Positions 57,283 through 64,000 of a DNA stretch of 64,000 bases are shown here, piece by piece (positions within the stretch are counted from its first letter, which is position 1; each line of letters opens with the position of its first letter). The DNA is from Streptomyces sp. TRM68367 (GTDB lineage Bacteria; Actinomycetota; Actinomycetes; Streptomycetales; Streptomycetaceae): the NCBI RefSeq assembly GCF_014495685.1, contig NZ_JACTVI010000010.1, positions 81,126 to 145,125 of the forward strand. Reading direction: 5' to 3'. Both the position numbers and the translations under genes were made by a program. The notes under the pieces are model-generated. The model saw nothing but the letters and a program-made list of their open reading frames with translations, was not told where the DNA came from and searched no databases.

Positions 57283-58815
57283 GTGCTCACCGAGAGTGTT
57301 TCGCGGGGATGGCGGGTGTGCTTCTCCGATCCCGAACGCCGCTGGCCGTCGTTCGCTGACCCGCTGGCGAGGAAGTTCGCGGCACGACTGCCCGAGCTGC
57401 TGCGTATGCACGGCCGTCGGCCGGGGCAGCCGTTCCTGATCGGTCCGGACGGCAGGCCGGACGGGCGGGTGAACGGGTTCTTCGCCTCATATCCGATGAC
57501 GGTGCGCGACCGTGACACTTGGCGCAAGTACGCGTACGCCCTCGGGCTGTGGCTGAACTTCCTGGCTGTACGGGGCCGGGGCTGGCAGCAGGCGGTGTCC
57601 GCCGATGTCGAGGCGTTCAAGTTCTGGCGAATGGCGGACCCGGCCAACCCACGGAGAGTGGCGGCCGGGACGCTCAAGGGCGACTTGGTGGCGCTGAACG
57701 TCTTCTACGACTGGGCCGCGTGTCACCACGGCGTGGTCAGTCCGGTGGAGATGCGCGAGGTCCGTACGCCCGCCCCGCGCGGATCGGTGGAAGAGATCGC
57801 GGCCGGTCCGGTCGGGATCCGCAGCCGGGACGCGAAGTGGTTCACCCCGGCCGGCTACCGCCGCTGGCGCGATATCGGGCTGAGGGGCTTCGCCCTGGAC
57901 GGGCTGGAGGATCCGCGCTGGCGCGGGCGAGGCGAGCAACGCGATGCCGCGTTCGCCGACGGGCTGTTCGAGACCGGACTGCGGCTGAGCGAGTGGGCCA
58001 GCGTGCTGGACATCGAGCTGCCGGACGACGACCCGGATCGCTCCTTCACCACACGCTGGCTGGCGGACGCCTGCGCCAAGGGCGGTCTGGGCCGCCGCTA
58101 CTGGCTGCCGCGGCCAGCCCTGGTGGGGGTCTTGTCCTACGCCGAGGGCCCACGGGCCCGAGCGGTCCGCCGCGCCCAGCGACAGGGCCGGTACGCCCGG
58201 GTCCCCGGCATGCTCGTGGTCGAGAAGGTCTTCGCGAACCGGCGGCTGAGCGTTCGTGACGCCTCCGGGGCGGTCAGTTCGGTGTCGCTGGACGTCTTGG
58301 ACCCGCAGGCCCGGATGCGGCTGTTCCGCGAGGGCGAGTACGGTCTGGAGCCGCTGGCCGTCTGGCTGAACGAGGACGGGCTCCCGCGCACCCCGCACGG
58401 CTGGCAACACACCTTCACTACGGCCAACGACCGGATCACCGATCTCGGGCTGGACGGGTTCGCTTGCTCGGCCCATCGGCTCCGCCACTCTTTCGCTCTG
58501 CGCTGGTATTCGGTGGGCAAGCTCCTCTACGACGCACGGTTCGCCCACCTGGACGGCGAGGAACTGCGCGACTTCCGAGTGCAGTTCGGCGACACCTGGC
58601 AGCTGGTGCAGACGATGCTCGGTCATCGCAGCGTCACCACGACGATGGACGTGTACTTGGAGCCGTTCCGGCACCTGGACGTCGAGCTGCTGTTGGAGCA
58701 GACCGTCGGCCTCCCGGTCGCCGCGCTCCTCGACGAGGTCTGGCGGCAGCACCCCAAAGTGGCCGCCGACCCCTTGGCCGCCGGACCGGTGCCGTTTCGC
58801 GAGGGGTGGCGGTGA
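57283..58815 (+). CDS. Tyrosine recombinase 1 of the nested element
   Basis: 510 residues with a complete catalytic set: Arg234 in TGLRLSEW, His398 and Arg401 in SAHRLRHS, His448 in LGHRSVTT, and Tyr458 in DVYLEP. The N-terminal ~170 residues form the arm- and core-binding domains (WRKYAYALGLWLNFLAVRGR). GTG 57283. It overlaps gene 2 by 4 bp. It is probably the main strand-exchange enzyme, like TnpA of Tn554. Confidence 0.88.
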   Translation: MLTESVSRGWRVCFSDPERRWPSFADPLARKFAARLPELLRMHGRRPGQPFLIGPDGRPDGRVNGFFASYPMTVRDRDTWRKYAYALGLWLNFLAVRGRGWQQAVSADVEAFKFWRMADPANPRRVAAGTLKGDLVALNVFYDWAACHHGVVSPVEMREVRTPAPRGSVEEIAAGPVGIRSRDAKWFTPAGYRRWRDIGLRGFALDGLEDPRWRGRGEQRDAAFADGLFETGLRLSEWASVLDIELPDDDPDRSFTTRWLADACAKGGLGRRYWLPRPALVGVLSYAEGPRARAVRRAQRQGRYARVPGMLVVEKVFANRRLSVRDASGAVSSVSLDVLDPQARMRLFREGEYGLEPLAVWLNEDGLPRTPHGWQHTFTTANDRITDLGLDGFACSAHRLRHSFALRWYSVGKLLYDARFAHLDGEELRDFRVQFGDTWQLVQTMLGHRSVTTTMDVYLEPFRHLDVELLLEQTVGLPVAALLDEVWRQHPKVAADPLAAGPVPFREGWR

Positions 58816-60698
58816 GGGGAAGGCCGGCCGCACTGCCGACGGCCGGCTACCAGGCCCCGGCCCGGGTGCTGCTGGATGAGGGACGGTGCACGGTCCGGGT
58901 CATCAGCGAGGACGGGCGCGTGAGCAAGGACTTCGACTTCACCGTGATGCCCGTGGGCCGGCCCTTGCAGGTCGCTCTCGCCGAGGCGTTCGACCGACGC
59001 ACTGGCCCGTCGGGCACCTGCAAGAGCGTCAGCTCCGCGAACGGTTGCTATTACGGCCTGCGGACCTTCACCGAGTACCTGTCCACCCTGCCGTCGCCGC
59101 CTTCGGGTCCGGCTGAGCTGCGGCCGGAGCATCTGGAGGGCTTCCGCGCCAAGTACGCCGGACAGCGCACGCTCGCGCAGCGCGTCAACGGCGTCAAGCG
59201 GACGCTGCGGGCCGTGACCGGGGTCAGCGACGCCTTCACCGTGGCTCTCCGGGGCGGCGGGATCGTCCGCGACCGCTCGCCCAAGGTCCCCAGCTACCGT
59301 CCCGAGGAGTTCCGGCTCATCATGGCGGCGGCCCGCCGTGAGGCCCGCGCCACGGCCGCCCGCATCCGGGAACACCGGCAGCTGCTCGACCAGTGGCGGT
59401 GCGGAGCCATCGACTCCGGGAAGGAACCGGACCGGTGGCAGCTCGGGCAGGCACTGGACCATGTCGAGACCGCTGGTGACGTTCCCCGCAGGCTCTGCCG
59501 CAACGGCTACCGCTATCTACCCCATGACCTCGCGAAACGCTGGAGCGTCGGTGATCTGATCGCCATGGTCCACCTCACGTGGTGCGATGCCATGCCGTTC
59601 GTCGTTCTGCTGGCCGGGCTGACCGGCCAGAACGGCAGCACCATCATCGACGCACCGGCCGCGATCCACCGCCCGGACGGCGGCGCGGGCGGCACCCCGA
59701 ATGCCATCGTGGAGCTGGTCAAGCCCCGCCGTGGTCACCGCAGCCACATGCCCGTCGTGCTGGCGGACCTGCCCGACTGGCTCAGTACCGGCGAGGACGA
59801 TGAGGGGCCCGAACAGCCCGTCAGCGCGCGCGATGAACTGCACACCCCGCTCGGCGTCTTTCTGCTCGTACGCGAACTGACCGAACCGGTGCGGCGCATC
59901 ACTGGCACCGACCGGCTGCTGGCCGTCCGCGGGCGCAAGGGTTTCCGCACCGGTCGGCCTCCCAGCCCCGGAACACTCGGCACGGCGATCGCCGAGTGGA
60001 GCCACCGCGCCGGACTCGGCTCTGTCTCCTCGCCAGTCGCCGCCCTGCCCCGCGGCGGGGAGGTGAGCCTGCCCCGGCTGCGGATGACCGTCCTGGAACA
60101 ACGCCAGCAGGCCATCGCGCACACTGACCAAGTCCTGGTGAACGAGTACCTCGGACGGGATCGCGGCAACATCGGCGCCTACCAGCAACTCGTCTCGCGT
60201 GTCCTGGACGAGCAGGTGTCCCGGGCCAAGGCCAGCGCGCTGATGCCGGTCCTGACCGAGGACGAGGCGGAACTCGCCCGCGGACATCCCGAAGCCGTCG
60301 CCGCCCGCCACGGGATGGACTCCGCGGTCTTGAAGCGGATGCTTGCCGGCGAGTTGGACACCGTGCTCGGGGCCTGCACCGACCACCGCGGCGGTCCTCA
60401 CGCGCCGCCGGGCCAGCCCTGCCGGGCCTCGTTCATGCGCTGCCTGGACTGTCCGTGCGCCCGCGCGACACCCCGGCATCTGCCGGTGCAGACCCTTGTC
60501 CTGGACGGCTTGGAGGCCCACCGCGCCGAGACGCCGCCGGCCCGGTGGGCCCAGCGGTTCGCTCTCCCGCATGCCCAACTAGCCGATCTGATCTCCCGGC
60601 ACCCGCCGGCCGCCGTCACCTGCGCCCGCGAGACGGCCACCTCCGCCGACCGCCGCCTGGCCGAGCGCTTCCTTGCCCGAGAGCTGGACCACTCATGA
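58812..60698 (+). CDS. Tyrosine-recombinase-like protein 2 (catalytic residues altered)
   Basis: 628 residues from GTG 58812. It has the recombinase layout (LRTFTEYLSTLPSPP, AQRVNGVKRTLRAVTGV), but the first catalytic Arg box reads LAGLTGQNGSTIID with no Arg, and the HxxR box reads LPRLRMT with Pro for His. A candidate Tyr remains in NIGAYQQL. A C-terminal Cys-rich segment (CRASFMRCLDCPCARAT) may bind zinc. Probably an architectural partner rather than a full recombinase; it corresponds in position to TnpB. Confidence 0.75.
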   Translation: MRGRPAALPTAGYQAPARVLLDEGRCTVRVISEDGRVSKDFDFTVMPVGRPLQVALAEAFDRRTGPSGTCKSVSSANGCYYGLRTFTEYLSTLPSPPSGPAELRPEHLEGFRAKYAGQRTLAQRVNGVKRTLRAVTGVSDAFTVALRGGGIVRDRSPKVPSYRPEEFRLIMAAARREARATAARIREHRQLLDQWRCGAIDSGKEPDRWQLGQALDHVETAGDVPRRLCRNGYRYLPHDLAKRWSVGDLIAMVHLTWCDAMPFVVLLAGLTGQNGSTIIDAPAAIHRPDGGAGGTPNAIVELVKPRRGHRSHMPVVLADLPDWLSTGEDDEGPEQPVSARDELHTPLGVFLLVRELTEPVRRITGTDRLLAVRGRKGFRTGRPPSPGTLGTAIAEWSHRAGLGSVSSPVAALPRGGEVSLPRLRMTVLEQRQQAIAHTDQVLVNEYLGRDRGNIGAYQQLVSRVLDEQVSRAKASALMPVLTEDEAELARGHPEAVAARHGMDSAVLKRMLAGELDTVLGACTDHRGGPHAPPGQPCRASFMRCLDCPCARATPRHLPVQTLVLDGLEAHRAETPPARWAQRFALPHAQLADLISRHPPAAVTCARETATSADRRLAERFLARELDHS

Positions 60699-62848
60699 CC
60701 GTCGAGTACGCCCCAGCAGTCCTGGCCGCAGCCGACGGCCAGCCCCACGCCGGAACCCCGGTCCTGCTCAACCGTCCGCTCAGACCCGGCACGGACCCCG
60801 CCGTCTTGTCGGTGTTCGGCGACGACCGGTGGGAGCTGACCCCGGCCCTCTTCGAGGAACACGTCGCGGCGACCAGCCTGAATTTCGCTCCCGTCCCCGC
60901 AGCGCTGCGGCCGACCGCCAAGAACTACGTGTGGCAGCTGCTGAACTGCCCCGATCCGCCCGCCCTGCGGCGGTTCTCCAGCACCCGCTTGGCCGTCCGC
61001 ACCGTCGTGAGCGGGTTCCCCTCGCTGACCTCGTTCCTGGTCTGGCTGGATGTCCGTGGCATCACCGCGTTGCCCGGCGTCGGCCCCGCCGACCTCGACA
61101 GCTATCTGTCCGACCTGCTCGACAGTGGCCTGTCCCGGGACACCCTCGGCGACCGGGTCACCGCCGTCCGGCGTCTGTGGGCCTGGCGCGAGAAGCTCCC
61201 GGCCGGAGACCGGCTACCGGCAACCCCGCCCTGGCGGGGAGAGGACAGCGACGCTCTGCTCGGACGCAAACGGCGCCGCGGGGAGAACCGCACCCCGCGC
61301 ATCCCGCCGGGCACCGTCGACCGGCTGCTGCTGTGGTCCCTGCGGTTCGTCGAGGACTTCGCCGACGACATCCTCGCCGTCCGCGACGAGTACGCGACGC
61401 TGTCCGCCCGCAGTTTCACTGCCCGGCACCGCCACGGCGGCCACCAGGACCCTCGCACTCCCGAGCAGTTCCACGCCGACCTGCGGACTCTCCTGGAGAA
61501 CATGTCCCGCGACGGCCGGGCACTGCCCGGCAAAGCCGGCCCCGACGGAACCCCCGTCCTCGACCGCCAGCACCTCGCCCGCCTGCTCAACTGCCCCACT
61601 CACTGGCTGGGACGCCGAGCGAACGCGGCAGTCCTGGCCGTCAGCGGCCTGCCGATCGCCGACGCCGCATATTTGAGCACCCCGGTCATGGCCCGGCTCG
61701 ATGGCCGTCCCTGGAGGCAGCAGCCGATCACCTTCGACGAGGCCGAAGATCTGATCCGTCACCTGTCGACCGCCTGCTTCATCGTGATCGCGTATCTCTC
61801 TGGCGCGAGACCAGGGGAGGCGCTCGCCCTGCGTCGCGCATGCGTGCGCCACGACGCCACCACGGGCTTGTGGCTGATGCACGGCCGCAAGTGGAAGGGT
61901 GCCGTCGACGAGCACGGCGGCAAGAAGCCCGAGGGCGAAGAACGCACCGACCCCTGGGTGGTGGTCAAACAGGTCGCCGACGCGGTGTCCGTACTGGAAC
62001 GGCTCCACGACCGGGACCTGCTGTTTCCCACCACGCTCTTCGACACGCGGATCGCCGACGCACTGGCCCGGCGCAGGCTGGGCAAGGCCCGCACCACCCA
62101 GGTCCTCGCCAACCACATCGACTCGTTCATCAACTGGATCGACACCTACTGCGCGAACACCGGACGCGACGAGCGCATCCCACCCGACCCCAGCGGCCGC
62201 AAGATCTACCCGGTCCGCTTCCGCAGGACGCTGGCCTGGCACATCGTCCGGCGCCCCCGCGGCCTGATCGCCGGAGCGATTCAGTACGACCACATCCACG
62301 TCGGAGTAACTCTCGGTTACAGCGGGACCTACGCCTCCGGGTTCCCCGACGAGCACGCCTTCGAGACCTGGCTGCTGAGGCTGGAACAGCTCACTGACGC
62401 CGAACGCCGCCTCCGCGAGGGCGAGCACGTCAGCGGCCCCGCAGCCCCCGCCTACGCCCAGCGCGTCCACCAGGCATCCGGGCAGTTCGCCGGGCGCGTG
62501 CTCACCAGCACCCGGCAGGCCCGCGACCTCCTCGACAACCCCACCTTGCAGATTCATGAGGGAAAGGGCATGACCTGCGTCTTCGACCCCGCCAAGGCCA
62601 AGTGCCGTCTCGGCAGCGGCGAGAACATCCGCCGGACGCCGGACCTGACCGACTGCCAGCCGGGATGCCAGAACATCGCCCGCACCGACCGCGACATCGC
62701 CGTCCTGCGCGACCAGGCCGCCGAGCTGGAAGAGCTCGTGGACGACCCGCTCAGCCCCGGACCTCGCCGGGAACGAGAACGCCACCAACTCGCCCAGCTC
62801 ACCCAGATCATCGACGAGCACGACCACACCCGACCGGAGACAGCATGA
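60695..62848 (+). CDS. Tyrosine recombinase 3 of the nested element
   Basis: 717 residues from ATG 60695, overlapping gene 2 as ATGA. The catalytic domain has Arg in LSGARPGEALALR, a box FRRTLAWHIVRRPRG in which the usual His is missing, His in QYDHIHVG and Tyr in LGYSGTY. The C-terminal tail has a Cys cluster (TCVFDPAKAKCRLG, DCQPGCQNIA) and a helix rich in Glu/Arg. This large form is typical of the last recombinase of such trios. Confidence 0.8.
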   Translation: MTVEYAPAVLAAADGQPHAGTPVLLNRPLRPGTDPAVLSVFGDDRWELTPALFEEHVAATSLNFAPVPAALRPTAKNYVWQLLNCPDPPALRRFSSTRLAVRTVVSGFPSLTSFLVWLDVRGITALPGVGPADLDSYLSDLLDSGLSRDTLGDRVTAVRRLWAWREKLPAGDRLPATPPWRGEDSDALLGRKRRRGENRTPRIPPGTVDRLLLWSLRFVEDFADDILAVRDEYATLSARSFTARHRHGGHQDPRTPEQFHADLRTLLENMSRDGRALPGKAGPDGTPVLDRQHLARLLNCPTHWLGRRANAAVLAVSGLPIADAAYLSTPVMARLDGRPWRQQPITFDEAEDLIRHLSTACFIVIAYLSGARPGEALALRRACVRHDATTGLWLMHGRKWKGAVDEHGGKKPEGEERTDPWVVVKQVADAVSVLERLHDRDLLFPTTLFDTRIADALARRRLGKARTTQVLANHIDSFINWIDTYCANTGRDERIPPDPSGRKIYPVRFRRTLAWHIVRRPRGLIAGAIQYDHIHVGVTLGYSGTYASGFPDEHAFETWLLRLEQLTDAERRLREGEHVSGPAAPAYAQRVHQASGQFAGRVLTSTRQARDLLDNPTLQIHEGKGMTCVFDPAKAKCRLGSGENIRRTPDLTDCQPGCQNIARTDRDIAVLRDQAAELEELVDDPLSPGPRRERERHQLAQLTQIIDEHDHTRPETA

Positions 62849-63270
62849 CGGCCGCCGACGACTCCGTGCGCGAGGCGATCCGGGCCGCCGCCGACCGGCT
62901 CCTTGAGGGCATTCCTCTGCGGTCCACCGGCGAACTGACCGTGGTCCAGCTCGCCGCCGAGGCAGGCGTCAAGCGGTGGATGCTGACCCACAAGCACCGC
63001 GACCTCGCCGAGCAGTTCCAGGCCAGGGCCCGCGCTCTCGCCGGCGACTCACCCCCGGTCACGAAGCTGAAGATGAGGATCAGCGAACTGGAGGAAGCCA
63101 ACGCCCAGCTCAAGGCGGCCGACGCCGAGAGACAGGAGCTGACCGACTTCTACGCGCAGATCATCAACGAACTCTCCACCGAGCTGGACCGGGTCACCGC
63201 GGAGCGGGATGAGCTCCTGGGGAACGTCCGCTCCATCTCCCTGGCACCCAGCCGAAGGGCTCCCGACTGA
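62845..63270 (+). CDS. Small coiled-coil DNA-binding protein (TnpC-like, DUF6262-type)
   Basis: 141 residues. N-terminal HTH (TVVQLAAEAGVKRWMLTHKH) then a coiled coil (KLKMRISELEEANAQLKAAD ... ITELSTELDRVTAERDELL-like heptads), ending SLAPSRRAPD. It overlaps recombinase 3 by 4 bp (ATGA). It matches the small accessory gene that follows the recombinases in Tn554-type elements, where it helps orientation or efficiency of insertion. The similarity is by structure and position. Confidence 0.75.
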   Translation: MTAADDSVREAIRAAADRLLEGIPLRSTGELTVVQLAAEAGVKRWMLTHKHRDLAEQFQARARALAGDSPPVTKLKMRISELEEANAQLKAADAERQELTDFYAQIINELSTELDRVTAERDELLGNVRSISLAPSRRAPD

Positions 63271-63315
63271 GCCTTCCCCCACACCCCACCGAGGACCCCC
63301 GGCAGCATCATCAGC

Positions 63316-63341
63316 AACACGGTCAAACCAGCGAGAGAACC
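63316..63341 (-). repeat. Right terminal inverted repeat of the nested element
   Basis: The complement of AGAGAACC at the very end, then GTTTGACC and GTGTTG inward, matches the left end in order and spacing. Immediately outside it the tnpA codons for HHINML begin. Confidence 0.65.
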
Positions 63342-64000
63342 GAGCATGTTGATGTGATGCCTGACGAACGGCGAGAGGCGGGCCATGTCCTCATCACGGA
63401 CGTCGAAGCCATCCGCACGCAGCTGGTTCACCGCGGCGCCCATGTACCGCGTGTTGAACAGCACGAGGGCGTTGAGGACCAGGCCCAGGGCGCCGATCTG
63501 GTCTTCCATACCGTCCTGGTAGCGCTGGTAGAGCTGCCCGGATCGACCATGGAAGATTTTCCGGGCGAGGGAGTGGCGGCCCTCCTGGAGGTTCGCCTGG
63601 TTCTTGATCTGCCGCCGGTAGCCGGGCTCGTCGGCCAGGCGCAGGATGTGCAGGGTCTTGGCGATCCGCCCGTAGTGGGCGATCGCGTCGCCGAGCGGGG
63701 TGGGTCGGCCGTCGCGGGACAGCATCCGGATCACGTCGTACGCGCGCACGGCGCCGGTGTGGATGGAGCCGATGATCCGAAGAATGTCCTCCCAGTGCCG
63801 TTCGATCCTGGCGAGATCGATCCGGCCGCGGGCCACATCCTGGAAGGCGCCGTAGTCGGCGGCGCGGTCGATGCGCCACATCTTCTGGTCCGGCAGGTCC
63901 GCCAGCTGCGGCGCATCCATGAACGCCCGGTAGCGGCGCAGCTTGGAGCCGCGGTAGCCCGGGTGGATGTCCTGCCCGTTCAGGAACGCGAGGTACTCGG
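63342..64000 (-). pseudogene. tnpA: Tn3-family transposase TnpA, C-terminal body, truncated by insertion
   Basis: The minus strand is open from the window edge and reads EYLAFLNGQDIHPGYRGSKL ... IKNQANLQEGRHSLARKIFH, GMEDQIGALGLVLNALVLFN, TRYMGAAVNQLRADG, SPFVRHHINML. This is the DDE region of Tn3 transposases, with the catalytic Glu in GMEDQIGAL. The native gene stops being read at 63342; the frame runs on into the nested element and ends at 63150 with 64 foreign residues. The N-terminal part lies beyond the window. Confidence 0.9.

Larger units (their letters stand above)
57208..63341. mobile_element. Nested three-tyrosine-recombinase (RIT/Tn554-like) element
   Basis: About 6.13 kb, bounded by the inverted GGTTCTCT (57208-57215) and AGAGAACC (63334-63341). 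It contains four head-to-tail genes, each overlapping the next by 4 bp (GTGA or ATGA): three tyrosine-recombinase-like proteins and one small coiled-coil protein. There is no cargo besides these. The tnpA reading frame resumes exactly outside the two ends. The gene content matches recombinase-in-trio and Tn554-type (TnpA-TnpB-TnpC) elements; which group it belongs to cannot be settled by eye. Confidence 0.85.
53525..64000. mobile_element. Tn3-family transposon (left end to window edge), disrupted
   Basis: It begins at the 38-bp inverted repeat 53525-53562 and extends beyond the window. It contains a tyrosine recombinase in TnpI position, LysR and MFS passenger genes, and a minus-strand tnpA whose end lies at 57125-57208 and whose body lies at 63342 onward, separated by a nested element. 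The 5-base flank before the repeat is GGAAA; the matching duplication would lie outside the window. Confidence 0.85.

Noticed and set aside
53525..64000. An integrative conjugative element or prophage
   Set aside because: Several integrase-like genes first suggest this, but there are no replication, transfer or phage structural genes, no tRNA attachment site, and the Tn3-type repeat and tnpA explain the region better.

Overview
This window looks like Streptomyces chromosome. It has very high G+C with strong third-position GC bias, frequent GTG/TTG starts, and characteristic Streptomyces genes: a cvnABCD conservon, an HspR-type box in front of lon, the fused E2-E1 Kgd, nickel superoxide dismutase sodN with its protease sodX, and SAV_2336-type proteins. 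As I remember it, the order lon ... RR/HK ... kgd ... malic enzyme ... glutamate ABC ... sodX/sodN also occurs in the core of S. coelicolor, but I could not check this.

Layout. 1-4.0 kb: conservon cvnD(partial)-C-B-A, minus strand. 4.4-14.8 kb: PP2C-like protein, methyltransferase, MalY-type aminotransferase, lon with a HAIR box, MarR regulator, rhomboid-like membrane protein, spermidine-synthase-like protein, OmpR-type two-component pair. 15.0-18.9 kb: kgd. 19.0-31.0 kb: one minus-strand operon encoding a trypsin-like VMAP protease, its Trypco1 partner, a MoxR ATPase, a SAV_2336/vWA protein, a 91-residue peptide translationally coupled to a HExxH peptide-modification enzyme, and a TIR/NB-ARC/TPR protein broken by one in-frame amber codon. 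A 196-bp MITE-like inverted repeat touches that last gene's stop codon. This operon is the best candidate for an undescribed system: it joins the parts of a vWA-MoxR-VMAP conflict system to the parts of an FxSxx/HExxH peptide cassette that has no radical SAM enzyme.

31-53.5 kb is housekeeping and accessory chromosome: DUF4097/PadR, HTH/Clp-N (frameshifted), quinone reductase, malic enzyme, glutamate-type ABC transporter, CGNR regulator, sodX/sodN, LysE, PPK2, a PiT phosphate permease and others. Several decayed remnants lie here: TetR, membrane protein, Doc toxin, ECF sigma. Short tandem repeats overlap the stop codons of three genes.

53.525 kb to the end is a nested mobile element. A 38-bp inverted repeat closely resembling that of Tn3 opens a Tn3-family transposon. 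It carries a TnpI-like tyrosine recombinase, a LysR/MFS passenger pair and tnpA on the minus strand, running off the window. A 6.13-kb element (57208-63341) with three overlapping tyrosine-recombinase genes and a small coiled-coil gene is inserted in tnpA. It cuts off the last 28 codons (stop included), which I recovered on the far side of the element.
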